Of a stretch of 64,000 nt of DNA, positions 1-8,222 are shown piece after piece. The notes below the pieces were generated by a model. That model was given only the letters and a program-made list of their open reading frames with translations. It ran no database searches and was not told where the DNA came from. Every line of letters begins with the position of its first letter. The stretch's first letter is position 1. The position numbers were made by a program, and so were the translations under genes. Source of the DNA: Lachnospiraceae bacterium AD3010 (lineage in GTDB: Bacteria; Bacillota; Clostridia; Lachnospirales; Lachnospiraceae); contig JHWU01000010.1 in the NCBI GenBank assembly GCA_000622025.1, forward strand, positions 82,354 through 146,353, written 5' to 3'.

Positions 1-165
1 ACAAACGCCACAAATAAGGCAGTGACCTGGAAGAGCAGCAATACGAAGATCGCCACGGTCACAAGTAAAGGTGTTGTAAAGGGAATAGCCAAGGGATCGG
101 CAAAGATCACAGTCACCACCACTGACGGCAAGAAGACCGCAGTCTGTACCGTCACGGTGAAATGA
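1..165 (+). CDS. C-terminal end of an Ig-like (BIG_2) surface protein, cut by the window edge
   Basis: Frame 1 is open from the first base to TGA at 163-165, giving 54 residues. The segments 'VTWKSSNTKIATV' and 'GVVKGIAKGSAKITV' are the hallmark of bacterial Ig-like group 2 domains, found in secreted and cell-surface adhesins or wall-associated enzymes of Clostridia. The protein ends directly after the domain, with no sortase motif or membrane anchor, so anchoring must come from upstream parts outside the window. The start, full length and catalytic or adhesive role cannot be seen. Confidence 0.75.
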   Translation, partial: TNATNKAVTWKSSNTKIATVTSKGVVKGIAKGSAKITVTTTDGKKTAVCTVTVK

Positions 166-187
166 TCTAAATATCAGACAGATTTCG

Positions 188-261
188 GAAGTCAACGGGG
201 ACGGTTCTCATTGACTTGATTTTGCAAAATCAAGTCAATGAGAACCGTCCCCGATGACTTC
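188..261. repeat. Palindromic GGGGACGG repeat, full copy
   Basis: A near-perfect inverted repeat of 74 bp. The left arm carries GTCAACGGGGACGG, the right arm carries its complement with one A/T difference, and the centre is the self-complementary GATTTTGCAAAATC. Related copies lie at 1201-1241, 8855-8983 and 16078-16389. It sits exactly where the reading frame of the following TraX remnant becomes detectable. No transposase is adjacent. It may be a REP/MITE-like element mobilised in trans, which is inference. Confidence 0.85.
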
Positions 262-593
262 TTCTTAGCGCCTTTCCTGCGGATTGGAGCTGTATCGCGG
301 TTCTGGCGATCCTTGGAATGTACAGTGAAAGAGGAAATCTAGAGAGACAGATGCTGAAAATGGCGTGGTGGGTATCAGTATATGGGATAGTCTCTTATTT
401 CTTTGTCAGTAAAACATATGCGATAGAACTGATCGGTGTGCTCATGGTCTATCCTGTGCTCAAACTATATAATGGTAAGCGTGGCAGGGCAAAATGGATG
501 AAGTGGTTTTACTATATATACTACCCGCTGCATTTGATAATTATTGGAATTATAAGGCTGGCTGTATATGGAGACATAAATATCTGTCTTTGA
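262..593 (+). pseudogene. TraX family membrane protein, C-terminal remnant
   Basis: The frame that holds the ATG at 318 is already coding-like upstream of it: bases 262-317 read '...PADWSCIAVLAILG', matching the conserved mid-region of TraX-type membrane proteins, and the C-terminal part 'YYIYYPLHLIIIGIIRL' is the typical TraX tail. TraX proteins are normally about 200-250 residues with many membrane spans; only about 110 residues remain, beginning at the palindromic repeat at 188-261. I therefore read it as a gene truncated at its 5' side rather than a 91-residue protein starting at 318. TraX acetylates F-pilin in enterobacteria; in Firmicutes the role is unclear. Confidence 0.7.
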
Positions 594-676
594 AGTCCTG
601 ACCCGACCACAGGCAGGTATTACGCACATGATACAGGAAAAAACGTAATTCAAAGCATCCGGAAAGGAGCAGCCAA

Positions 677-1186
677 ATGAAAGATCATATCATACATCCG
701 ATCCCGCCTTTTTATGATAAGAATTCGACCATACTGATCCTGGGGAGTTTTCCTTCAGTGAAATCCCGTGAGCAGATGTTTTTTTACGGACATCCGCAGA
801 ATCGTTTCTGGAAGGTGATCGCTTCAGTTTTTGATTCGGACATCCCTGAAACGCTTTCCGAAAAGAAAGCTTTTCTTAAGAGACATCACATTGCCATGTG
901 GGATGTGATAGGGTCCTGTGATATAAAGGGGTCATCCGATTCAAGTATTGAGAACGCAATTGCAAATGACATCTCCGTGATCCTGAATCAAGCGGGGATC
1001 CGCGGCGTATTTGTAAACGGGAAAACAGCAGAGAAATATTATAAAAAATATATTGAACCGAAAACAGGCATAATAGCAACCTGCTTACCATCTACAAGTC
1101 CTGCAAATGCTGCGTGGAGCCTGGATAAGCTTGTCAAAACCTGGAGTGAATCAATTAAGAAGAATTATAGAAGCGTGAGTGGGTAA
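677..1186 (+). CDS. DNA-deoxyinosine glycosylase (family 6 UDG superfamily)
   Basis: A 169-residue protein of the hypoxanthine-DNA glycosylase family, which excises deaminated adenine (hypoxanthine) from DNA in base-excision repair. The first family block is seen as 'GSFPS' (residues 23-27) followed by 'HPQNRFW' (39-45), and the last as 'LPSTSPAN' (137-144), the usual positions for a protein of this size. The start is supported by GGAAAGGAG 10 bases upstream of the ATG. It is the only intact gene between two gene remnants and its 3' side abuts a partial repeat, so it lies in an unstable stretch. The cytosolic DNA-repair role is from family knowledge. Confidence 0.85.
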   Translation: MKDHIIHPIPPFYDKNSTILILGSFPSVKSREQMFFYGHPQNRFWKVIASVFDSDIPETLSEKKAFLKRHHIAMWDVIGSCDIKGSSDSSIENAIANDISVILNQAGIRGVFVNGKTAEKYYKKYIEPKTGIIATCLPSTSPANAAWSLDKLVKTWSESIKKNYRSVSG

Positions 1187-1200
1187 AATGATAGTAAAAT

Positions 1201-1241
1201 AAGTCACCGAGAACCGTCCCCGTTGACTTACCCGTTGACTT
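1201..1241. repeat. Partial GGGGACGG repeat
   Basis: Contains AAGTCACCGAGAACCGTCCC followed by a duplicated CGTTGACTTA motif. This is one arm of the element at 188-261, without the facing arm. It ends at the base before the ATG of the Rpn-type fragment, so this repeat too forms the boundary of a gene remnant. Confidence 0.75.
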
Positions 1242-1508
1242 ATGCGGAATATAGATGCTATGCTGCAGGTTAGTGTTTCAGCCAATAAGGAATTGTACGA
1301 AGATATTAAACGGAGGGACAAAGATATGTGTCAGGCTATGAAAGAGCTTATGAAAGAAGAAATTGCTGAAGAAATAGAAAACGAAAAGCTGATAGATATA
1401 AAGAAAATGATGAAAAATCTTAAGCTTTCTGCAAAGGAAGCAATGAAAGCTCTTGAAATCCCTGCTGCTGATCAGCGGAGGTATTCAGCTATGCTGAAAG
1501 CGAAGTAA
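1242..1508 (+). pseudogene. C-terminal fragment of an Rpn/PD-(D/E)XK nuclease-transposase family protein
   Basis: The 88 residues are highly charged and helical; the end 'KLSAKEAMKALEIPAADQRR' matches the short C-terminal tail common to Rpn-family recombination-promoting nuclease / PD-(D/E)XK transposase-like proteins of Clostridia, which are normally about 280-330 residues. The N-terminal nuclease core is missing and the fragment starts where the repeat at 1201-1241 ends. There is no recognisable ribosome binding site before the ATG. I read it as a remnant, probably not translated. A stand-alone small coiled-coil protein is the less likely alternative. Confidence 0.6.
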
Positions 1509-1601
1509 ACCGAACTGAGAACTCAATAACAATCAACGACGAAAGCAGTGAATCCCAGCGGTTTGCTGCTTTTTCATTTGAAAAGAAAGGAAACACTGCT
1601 T

Positions 1602-1766
1602 ATGGGAAATAAAAGTAACACAGAGATCAAGGTCCTGACCTTCTATGACGGCGAGGCCGAGGCGATTGACGCATTTGCGGATGTCATCCGGTATAAGATG
1701 CGCCAGAGGATCCTGGACAGAAAAAAGTTAAAAATCAAAAGTGCCTGTGCTATAATAGAAAACTAA
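1602..1766 (+). CDS. Small hypothetical protein
   Basis: The ATG at 1602 follows AAAGGAAAC at a usable distance, which is better than the ATG at 1548 that has no ribosome binding site. The product is 54 residues, 'MGNKSNTEIKVLTFYDGE' then an acidic stretch and a basic end. I do not recognise a function; the N-terminal half resembles short accessory proteins of Lachnospiraceae and the C-terminal part looks degenerate. It is 19 bp upstream of the ABC ATPase gene and could be its leader cistron or simply the last of the gene debris at this end. Confidence 0.4.
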   Translation: MGNKSNTEIKVLTFYDGEAEAIDAFADVIRYKMRQRILDRKKLKIKSACAIIEN

Positions 1767-1785
1767 AAGGGAGGTTTTTTCTGAG

Positions 1786-2493
1786 ATGAAAACAGAGCTC
1801 GTCCGCTTTGAGGATGTGGGAAAAACATACATTACAGGATCAGTTCCTTACGAGGCTTTACATGATGTCAACCTCACCATAGACGAGGGCGAGATGGTGG
1901 TGATCCTCGGGCCCAGCGGGGCGGGAAAGAGCACCCTCCTTAATCTCGTTGGAGGACTGGACGGTGCCACAAAGGGCAGGATCTTTTTCGGAGAGGATGA
2001 GATCACTGCTTTTGATGATAAACGCCTCGGGAAATTCAGGGCAAAGGACGTTGGAATAATCTTCCAGTTCTACAATCTGGTGCCCACATTGACCGCCCTT
2101 GAAAATGTGTCCCTGATGCAGGATCTGGGGCTCGACATCATGGACCCCGAAGAGGCACTGGACATGGTAGGGCTGTCCGGTCAGAAGGATAAGTTTCCTT
2201 CACAGTTATCGGGAGGCCAGCAGCAGAGGGTTTCCATTGCAAGAGCCATTGCGAAGAAGCCAAGGCTCCTTCTCTGCGATGAGCCCACGGGAGCGCTTGA
2301 TTCAAAAACGGGAAATGAAGTCCTGAAGATATTGAAGGAGCAGAGCAGTATCCACCATAGAACGGTTGTCATGGTCACCCATAACAATCTTTTTAAGGAG
2401 ATCGCCGATAAGGTAGTCATCGTAAAGAACGGGACCGTTGAAAATATTGAGATAAATGAACATCCGAAGGAACCGGAAGAACTGGGCGATTAA
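1786..2493 (+). CDS. ABC transporter ATP-binding protein, MacB/LolD type
   Basis: A 235-residue ABC ATPase. Walker A 'GPSGAGKST' is at 42-50, the signature 'LSGGQ' at 141-145, Walker B and D-loop 'DEPTGALD' at 165-172, and the switch histidine in 'MVTHN'. This subgroup powers FtsX-type permeases that export peptides, antibiotics or lipoproteins or act mechanically. The start follows AAAGGGAGG. The permease and adaptor that should complete the complex lie just downstream on the opposite strand, so the ATPase has its own promoter and ends convergently 38 bp from the permease stop. That split arrangement is unusual; the family assignment itself is certain. Confidence 0.95.
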   Translation: MKTELVRFEDVGKTYITGSVPYEALHDVNLTIDEGEMVVILGPSGAGKSTLLNLVGGLDGATKGRIFFGEDEITAFDDKRLGKFRAKDVGIIFQFYNLVPTLTALENVSLMQDLGLDIMDPEEALDMVGLSGQKDKFPSQLSGGQQQRVSIARAIAKKPRLLLCDEPTGALDSKTGNEVLKILKEQSSIHHRTVVMVTHNNLFKEIADKVVIVKNGTVENIEINEHPKEPEELGD

Positions 2494-2531
2494 TTAACGG
2501 ATCCCTGTCCCTTTTCTCGGAAAGGCTCTGA

Positions 2532-4862
2532 TCATTCGACGCCCTTAAGGGCTTCCACCATATCTATACTCTTTACCTTTGACGATATGATGGTATTTAC
2601 TATAAGTGACAGCACGAAGGACAGAAAGAATGCCATGAGATATGAGCTGAGGGAGATCCTGTAGATATAGTCATCATCAACGGAAAGAGAGGACATCATA
2701 GTGATCAGTATCCTTTGTCCCATAGAAAGCCCCAGTGCGGTACCTGTACCGGTAATAATGATATTCTGCTGCTGAAGTATCCATCTGATACGTTCCGTCT
2801 CAAAGCCAAGCACCTTCAGTGTAGCTATTTCCCTCACCTTTTCGATGAAGGAGAGTACCCCCAGATTATACATGGCGATAATACCCACTATGACAGCAAT
2901 GGTCATGGAATAGACCGTCTCCTCGGAGGTGCCGGCGTTTTGCCTGCGCATGGCGCGGATCAGGCTTTCCTTTGATACCACACCTGCCACTTCATCCCTG
3001 TCGGCAGACAGGTTAATGGGAACCGTCATATCGGTATAAAGAGTCCCGGGTGTGAAGCTGAACCCCAGACCTTCATAAACGGATCTTCTCATGGCTATGC
3101 CCTGGTTCCCGGGAGAGATATATATGAGTTTTATTCTTTCTCTTCCCTCCCCGCTTCCGTCAGTATGACGGAAGGAAAGCATATCTCCGGCCTTTACATT
3201 CAGCTGCCCGGCAGCCCTCCTGCTGATGGCGATACCGTCCTCCGGGAGATCTATGTAATTGCCGTGCTCATCCTGAAAGCGGGCTAGGTTCCCCTTATCC
3301 GCAACGGTCATACTTAAGACTATGGAATTATCCCCGGAGATAAGCTCTGCCTCCTTTTCTTCAAGCATCTGTCCATTATATTTTCTGGAGTAATCATATA
3401 CGGTACCGTAATCAGTGCCTCTTTCAAAGGTGATGACATAAGAAGCGGGATTAAGCTCGCAGTATTCCCAGTTTTCCGCGCGCTTAAAAAGATCATTTGC
3501 CCCGAAGGAAGTGAGCATAAGACCGGAGGTGAGTGTTATTCCGAGAACCCCTGCAGCGGTTCTTACGCGGTTTCTGTATATCTCACGGATATTCCATTTT
3601 GTTGCAAAGCTTAAGCGCTTCCAGATAGGGGTTTTCTCCAGCGCCCCGGCTCCGGATTCCCTTGGAGGTTCCGGGCGGAGTATTTCCGAAGCTCTTTTCG
3701 TAAGGAGCTTTCTGCAGGACAGGAAACAGGTAAAACCCGAAAGGAGTACGAGAAGGGCGATAACAAAAACTATACGCAGTGAGACCTTCATACCGATTCC
3801 GGGTATGATATAGTATTCCAGGTAATATCCGTTGATCAGACTACCGAGGATAAACCAGCCCGCCACAGCACCGGATACACTCCCAAGCAGTGAAACGACA
3901 ACGGGATAGGACACATAGTGGAGAGTCACGATAAACCGTGAAAATCCAAGAGCCTTGAGAGCGCCTATTATGATCCGCTGTTTCATAACAAGCCTTGTCA
4001 TTGTGGTCACAATACCCAGGAGAGCGATCACTATGAAGAGGACGGGGAAGATCTTTTCAAGGGTAATGTTGGATTGAATGTCTCCGTCTATGGACTGAAA
4101 GCCCGCCTCCTTCATCTTTGTGGTGAAGGTAAGATTATTCTTTGAAAAGTAGGAGGCAAGACGGGAGCCGGTGTCCTTTATCAGCTTCTTTTCCCGATCT
4201 GTAAGATGAACCTGGTTTTTAACACCCTTAAGCTTCACATATATGCTGTCATATACAAGTGTTTTGCCGGGATATTCGCCAGCGTCCAGAAATGCGTATC
4301 CGTATGCACCCCGGGCTACATCGGGAAAGGTTTCGTCCACCATATAGTAGACATGATCGGGATTATCAATGATGCCGCTGACGGCTTCGGTAAATTCCAC
4401 GCCGTCCAGGGTTAAGGACAGGATATCCCCCACGGAGATATTTTCCGTAGAAGAGAAGTCCCGGTCTATCCATATTCCGGTCATCCCGGCTTCATAGGGT
4501 ACTCCCTCATAAAGATGCATCCGGGAAATATCATTCTCATTTATGAAATTAAACTCGACCTTTTTTTCTTCCTTGAGGCGTGCCCGGCCAACAGCTGTGG
4601 ATCTTAATTCTGCTGTTTCTACCCCCGGGTCTGACTTTATCTTAAGGAGGTCGTCGGAGGTGAAGCCGCTTGAAGTAAGAACAAGATCGGAAAAGTTAGT
4701 TTCATAATAGTATCTGTCCAAATTGTAGGAGTAGCCTTCGGTGATGGCATCAAACCCCTGGAGGATGAACAGCGCAAAAAAACACATCACGAATATGGCG
4801 AGAAACTGGACAAAATTGGTTCTTAAGTCCCTCAGCATTTTTTTTCTGAGTGTCTTTGTCAT
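2532..4862 (-). CDS. FtsX-like ABC transporter permease
   Basis: A 776-residue membrane protein with the layout of the duplicated FtsX/MacB-type permeases: one N-terminal membrane span ('NFVQFLAIFVMCFFALFIL'), a large external domain (about 50-270), three spans (about 270-390), then a fourth span near 435, a second external domain, and three C-terminal spans ending 'VKSIDMVEALKGVE'. Its start codon overlaps the adaptor stop by four bases (ATGA), so the two are translationally coupled. With the ATPase at 1786-2493 it should form a tripartite exporter. The substrate cannot be read from the sequence; TetR control suggests a toxic small molecule or peptide. Confidence 0.92.
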   Translation of the reverse strand: MTKTLRKKMLRDLRTNFVQFLAIFVMCFFALFILQGFDAITEGYSYNLDRYYYETNFSDLVLTSSGFTSDDLLKIKSDPGVETAELRSTAVGRARLKEEKKVEFNFINENDISRMHLYEGVPYEAGMTGIWIDRDFSSTENISVGDILSLTLDGVEFTEAVSGIIDNPDHVYYMVDETFPDVARGAYGYAFLDAGEYPGKTLVYDSIYVKLKGVKNQVHLTDREKKLIKDTGSRLASYFSKNNLTFTTKMKEAGFQSIDGDIQSNITLEKIFPVLFIVIALLGIVTTMTRLVMKQRIIIGALKALGFSRFIVTLHYVSYPVVVSLLGSVSGAVAGWFILGSLINGYYLEYYIIPGIGMKVSLRIVFVIALLVLLSGFTCFLSCRKLLTKRASEILRPEPPRESGAGALEKTPIWKRLSFATKWNIREIYRNRVRTAAGVLGITLTSGLMLTSFGANDLFKRAENWEYCELNPASYVITFERGTDYGTVYDYSRKYNGQMLEEKEAELISGDNSIVLSMTVADKGNLARFQDEHGNYIDLPEDGIAISRRAAGQLNVKAGDMLSFRHTDGSGEGRERIKLIYISPGNQGIAMRRSVYEGLGFSFTPGTLYTDMTVPINLSADRDEVAGVVSKESLIRAMRRQNAGTSEETVYSMTIAVIVGIIAMYNLGVLSFIEKVREIATLKVLGFETERIRWILQQQNIIITGTGTALGLSMGQRILITMMSSLSVDDDYIYRISLSSYLMAFFLSFVLSLIVNTIISSKVKSIDMVEALKGVE

Positions 4863-6367
4863 TCCTTATTCTCACCCGAAGTGTTTATAATACTGTCTTC
4901 AACTTCTTCACCCAGATACTTGGCCGCATCCGGGTCGATGACCACCCGGGTACTTTCATCAATGCCGCTCAGCTCCGTATATGCATCATCATGCACACCG
5001 ACATTTATGTACTGTTTATTAACGGTACCATCTGACACATAGACAAAGGAGCCGTCATCATCACTGTAAATACACTCTGACGGGACTTTAAGAATATTTT
5101 CGGCTTCATCAAGCCTTATCAGAACATCAGCTTCCAGGCCAACGATAAGATCATCAGCCGTGTCTATGTCTATTTCCACTGTGGCCTTGGATTTACCTGA
5201 GGCATCATTTTCAGCAGCCTGGTCTATCTTTTTTACGCTGCCGTTATATTTAAGCCCCCCTATGTTGATCTCTGCGCTCTGCCCCTCCTTAACGGCTGTT
5301 ATGTCATACTTTGAGACCATCATCCTAACCTTGTAGCCATTATCGCTTTGCATCATAAAGACGGGGGTGCCTTTTTCAACATAGGCGCCGGCATCAATAA
5401 GGCATTCTGTAATAATGCCGTCAACAGGGGATATACACCCATTCTCCGCTGAAGAGAGTTCCTTTTCTGCTTTTTGGAGATTAAGCTTATTATGCTCTGC
5501 GGTTTCTTCATCCGCATATATTTCAGAAAGGGCCGTCAGCATTGACTGGGCAGTATCCCTGTCGCTCCTCGCTTCAGACCACATTCTTGTGACGGTTTCA
5601 AGATTATTCTGCCAGGTTGCATACTTGCGGTAGGTTTCCGGATCCATGGAGTCTTCCGGGAGGCAGAGAGCAGCCCTCTGCGCGTCTGCTATTTTTCTGT
5701 TAAGCTCCCCTATCTCTGTCTGCAGATCTTCTGAATCGTCTACGAGATCGTCAACCTCGTCCTCGTCAGCATCTTCCGTGATCTCCATTTCCTTAAGCTT
5801 TGCTTCGATCTTTGAGAGCTCAGCCTGTTTCTCGGCTATTTCACCTTCCATCTTATATACATCGCTCTGGCAGGCCTTCTGCTGTCGGCTTATGATATAG
5901 GCATTTTCATGATCTTTTATTTCAAGGGAAAGGATATTTGCTTCAAGGGCAGCATAGACAAGCCTGCAGTTTTCTATCTCCTTTAGGGACTTATTGTAGA
6001 TTCCCTGATACTTTGCCCTGTTATCTGATGCAGCCTTCAGTATCTTTTCACTGTACCTTAAGTCCGTGACAGCATGGCTTAAATCATCGCGCTGTATCTC
6101 CCCTTCATATGAGAGAAGCCTCTCTCCTTTTTTTACTCTGTCGCCTCTTTCCACCTGGCGTTCTTTAATAAATCCGGCAACATCCGAATATACCGTGACT
6201 GTACTCTCGCCCTCGACCTTTCCGACCCCACGGAGGAACGGCGAAACATCACCTCTTTCCGGAAGCACCACATCGATGCTTTCTGGCGACATATAGTAAT
6301 AAAGACCTGCTGCGGCAGCGGCCAGAAGGACTGCTGCGATTATGGCAAACTTAACGGGTTTCCTCAT
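4859..6367 (-). CDS. HlyD/MacA family efflux adaptor (membrane fusion protein)
   Basis: A 502-residue protein with one N-terminal membrane anchor ('FAIIAAVLLAAAAAGLYYY'), a biotinyl-lipoyl-like half ('GKVEGESTVTVYSDVAGFI'), a long acidic and basic coiled-coil hairpin (about residues 90-300), the second lipoyl half ('ISPVDGIITECLIDAGAYV') and beta-barrel segments. Such adaptors dock on FtsX-type permeases; in Gram-positives they sit outside the membrane. The start follows GGGGGAGG in 'AAGGGGGAGGAGTGAAAT' on the minus strand. It is the first gene of the adaptor-permease operon, read from an extended -10 promoter at 6420-6425 and divergent from the TetR gene. Confidence 0.9.
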   Translation of the reverse strand: MRKPVKFAIIAAVLLAAAAAGLYYYMSPESIDVVLPERGDVSPFLRGVGKVEGESTVTVYSDVAGFIKERQVERGDRVKKGERLLSYEGEIQRDDLSHAVTDLRYSEKILKAASDNRAKYQGIYNKSLKEIENCRLVYAALEANILSLEIKDHENAYIISRQQKACQSDVYKMEGEIAEKQAELSKIEAKLKEMEITEDADEDEVDDLVDDSEDLQTEIGELNRKIADAQRAALCLPEDSMDPETYRKYATWQNNLETVTRMWSEARSDRDTAQSMLTALSEIYADEETAEHNKLNLQKAEKELSSAENGCISPVDGIITECLIDAGAYVEKGTPVFMMQSDNGYKVRMMVSKYDITAVKEGQSAEINIGGLKYNGSVKKIDQAAENDASGKSKATVEIDIDTADDLIVGLEADVLIRLDEAENILKVPSECIYSDDDGSFVYVSDGTVNKQYINVGVHDDAYTELSGIDESTRVVIDPDAAKYLGEEVEDSIINTSGENKE

Positions 6368-6417
6368 ATTTCACTCCTCCCCCTTAATACAAACCCTCAC
6401 TGAAGTTTTTTGAGACA

Positions 6418-6427
6418 CGATTATAGC
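6418..6427 (-). promoter_or_regulatory. Extended -10 promoter for the adaptor-permease operon
   Basis: On the minus strand the sequence reads TGC-TATAAT, with TATAAT at 6425-6420. The -35 region is weak. It lies about 55 bp upstream of the adaptor start and about 100 bp from the TetR promoter. Confidence 0.6.
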
Positions 6428-6521
6428 ACAAATGCTGCGCCATTGCTACGTGTGTTTATCGGCTGTCAGTCCGGGAAGGCTGTAAGTGCATTCACCCCGC
6501 TATCCTCCAAGCACGAGCCTC

Positions 6522-6570
6522 TTGACAAAAAGTAAACGTTCGTTTACAATTACAGTAAACAGTCGTTCAC
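6522..6570 (+). promoter_or_regulatory. tetR promoter with two overlapping palindromic operators
   Basis: TTGACA (6522-6527), 17 bp, then TACAAT (6545-6550): a near-consensus sigma-A promoter. Operator 1, GTAAACG-TT-CGTTTAC (6532-6547), is a perfect palindrome inside the spacer. Operator 2, GTAAACA-GT-CGTTCAC (6555-6570), is imperfect and its centre is 23 bp downstream, about two helical turns. This is the classic layout for a TetR autorepressor; control of the divergent efflux operon from the same sites is inference. Confidence 0.85.
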
Positions 6571-6596
6571 TTTTTAACATTGCAAGAGGAGACTTA

Positions 6597-7220
6597 ATGA
6601 AGACAACAAAGGAAGACATATTACTAACATCATTAAAACTGTTTGCAGAGAGTGGCTTTGACGCAGTTTCTACGGGAATGATAGCCGAGAAGCTGGGCAT
6701 TACTAAGGGGGCACTTTACAGACACTACAAGAACAAACAAGAGATATTTGACAGTATAGTCCAAAGGATGTTTGAGAAGGATGAGGAAAGGGCCGGGGAG
6801 GATTCCGTTCCCGAAGCGAAATATGAAAAGAATCCGGGTAAATATGAGGAAGTAAGCCTAAAGGATTTCTGCGACTATGTGGTCAATCAATTTGAGTACT
6901 GGACAATAGATGAATATGCAGCATGCTTTAGAAGAATGATCACTATAGAGCAGTATAAGAGTCCTGAGAAGATGAAGCTGTACCAGGATGTGATAGGATG
7001 CGGGCCGTTAGATTATTCAGAGGACATTTTCAGGGAAATGATAAAGCGGGGAGTTCTTAATAAAGCCGCCGAGAAGGCAGGTTCTAGGAAGCTCGCGGTA
7101 GAATTCTATGCACCCCTTAAACTCTCTATCGATCTTTTCGATGGGGGAGGAGACTATAACAAGCTGAGGAAGAATCTAAAGGAGATAACAGATGGATTCA
7201 AAGAAAGATACTCGGCCTAA
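6597..7220 (+). CDS. TetR/AcrR family transcriptional regulator
   Basis: 207 residues from the ATG at 6597, which follows AGAGGA and gives the family's normal N-terminus 'MKTTKEDILLTSLKLFAESG'; an in-frame ATG at 6486 would run through the promoter and is rejected. The helix-turn-helix is at about 27-46 ('MIAEKLGITKGALYRHYKNK'). The C-terminal ligand domain is not recognisable by eye. It is divergent from the adaptor-permease operon, and two palindromes overlap its own promoter, so it probably represses itself and possibly the efflux genes. Its 3' end overlaps the rsgA-like gene by 29 bases. Confidence 0.92.
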   Translation: MKTTKEDILLTSLKLFAESGFDAVSTGMIAEKLGITKGALYRHYKNKQEIFDSIVQRMFEKDEERAGEDSVPEAKYEKNPGKYEEVSLKDFCDYVVNQFEYWTIDEYAACFRRMITIEQYKSPEKMKLYQDVIGCGPLDYSEDIFREMIKRGVLNKAAEKAGSRKLAVEFYAPLKLSIDLFDGGGDYNKLRKNLKEITDGFKERYSA

Positions 7221-8214
7221 AGAGGCCGTTTGGGAAAGAGCCAGGGTTATTGCCCTGGACAGGGATTTATACAAAGTAAAAACAGAAACTAAAGAATTAA
7301 AGGCGGAGGTTTCGGGGAGATTCAGATATGAAACGAGCTTGGTATCTGATTTTCCGGCGGTAGGGGACTATGTCCTTGTGGAGTCCGGGCAGGATAAAGA
7401 TTTTTGCTTAATAACCGCCCTTTATCCCAGAAAGAGTTGTTTTATCAGAAAGGCAGCAGGAAGGGAGAAAAAGGAGCAGGTTGTTGCGGCTAACATAGAT
7501 TATTGTTTTATTTGCATGTCGCTAAACAATGATTATAATCTCAGGCGCCTGGAGCGTTACCTTTCAGTAGCATGGAATAGTGGGGCTACACCGGTTGTAG
7601 TACTTACAAAGGCTGATCTGTGTAACAACATAGAAACGAAACTAACCGAGGTGGGCCAGGTGGCGCCCGGGGTTGATGTAATCTCGGTTTCAGCATATCT
7701 TGAGGATCTTGATGCAGTGTATGATTATGTCAGGCCGGGGAAGACCGTGGCATTCCTGGGCTCTTCCGGAGTGGGGAAATCTACCCTGATTAATGGACTT
7801 CTTGGGGATAATCTGATCAAAACCCAGGGCCTTCGTAATGACGACAAGGGAAGACATACCACTACAGGCAGAGAACTTATGGAGCTTCCAAACAAAGCTT
7901 ATGTTATTGACACTCCCGGAATGAGAGAACTGGGCATGTGGGATAGTGAGGATGGAATAGAATCAGCATTTCCGGAGATTGAGGAGCTTAAAGACAGGTG
8001 CCGTTTCTCCGACTGTTCTCACACCAATGAGCCCGGCTGTGCCATAAGGAAAGCAATACTTAACGGCGAACTGTCGGAAGCCAGACTGGCCTCTTATATA
8101 AAACTAAAAAGGGAGAATGAATACATGGCTGATGGCAGCGGATACCTTCAGGCAAAGAAATTAAAGTTCAAAGAGATATCAAAGATTAACAAACATTCAA
8201 AAATGAAAGGATAA
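7192..8214 (+). CDS. rsgA: Ribosome small-subunit-dependent GTPase A (RsgA/YjeQ)
   Basis: A 340-residue circularly permuted GTPase that matures the 30S subunit. An OB-fold N-terminus is followed by G4 'TKAD' (139-142), G1 'GSSGVGKST' (190-198), the 'GRHTTTGREL' switch I region and G3 'DTPG' (240-243), then the zinc-binding cluster C270-x4-C-x-H-x5-C283. The start follows AAGGAG and lies 29 bases inside the TetR gene. Cotranscription with an efflux repressor and an acetyltransferase rather than with prkC or rpe is unusual, so this could be a second RsgA copy; a canonical copy elsewhere cannot be checked here. Confidence 0.93.
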   Translation: MDSKKDTRPKEAVWERARVIALDRDLYKVKTETKELKAEVSGRFRYETSLVSDFPAVGDYVLVESGQDKDFCLITALYPRKSCFIRKAAGREKKEQVVAANIDYCFICMSLNNDYNLRRLERYLSVAWNSGATPVVVLTKADLCNNIETKLTEVGQVAPGVDVISVSAYLEDLDAVYDYVRPGKTVAFLGSSGVGKSTLINGLLGDNLIKTQGLRNDDKGRHTTTGRELMELPNKAYVIDTPGMRELGMWDSEDGIESAFPEIEELKDRCRFSDCSHTNEPGCAIRKAILNGELSEARLASYIKLKRENEYMADGSGYLQAKKLKFKEISKINKHSKMKG

Positions 8215-8222
8215 AGAAAAAA

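Noticed and set aside
6486..6596. N-terminal extension of the TetR protein from an upstream ATG
   Set aside because: It would run through the promoter and operators; the ATG at 6597 has a ribosome binding site and the normal family N-terminus.
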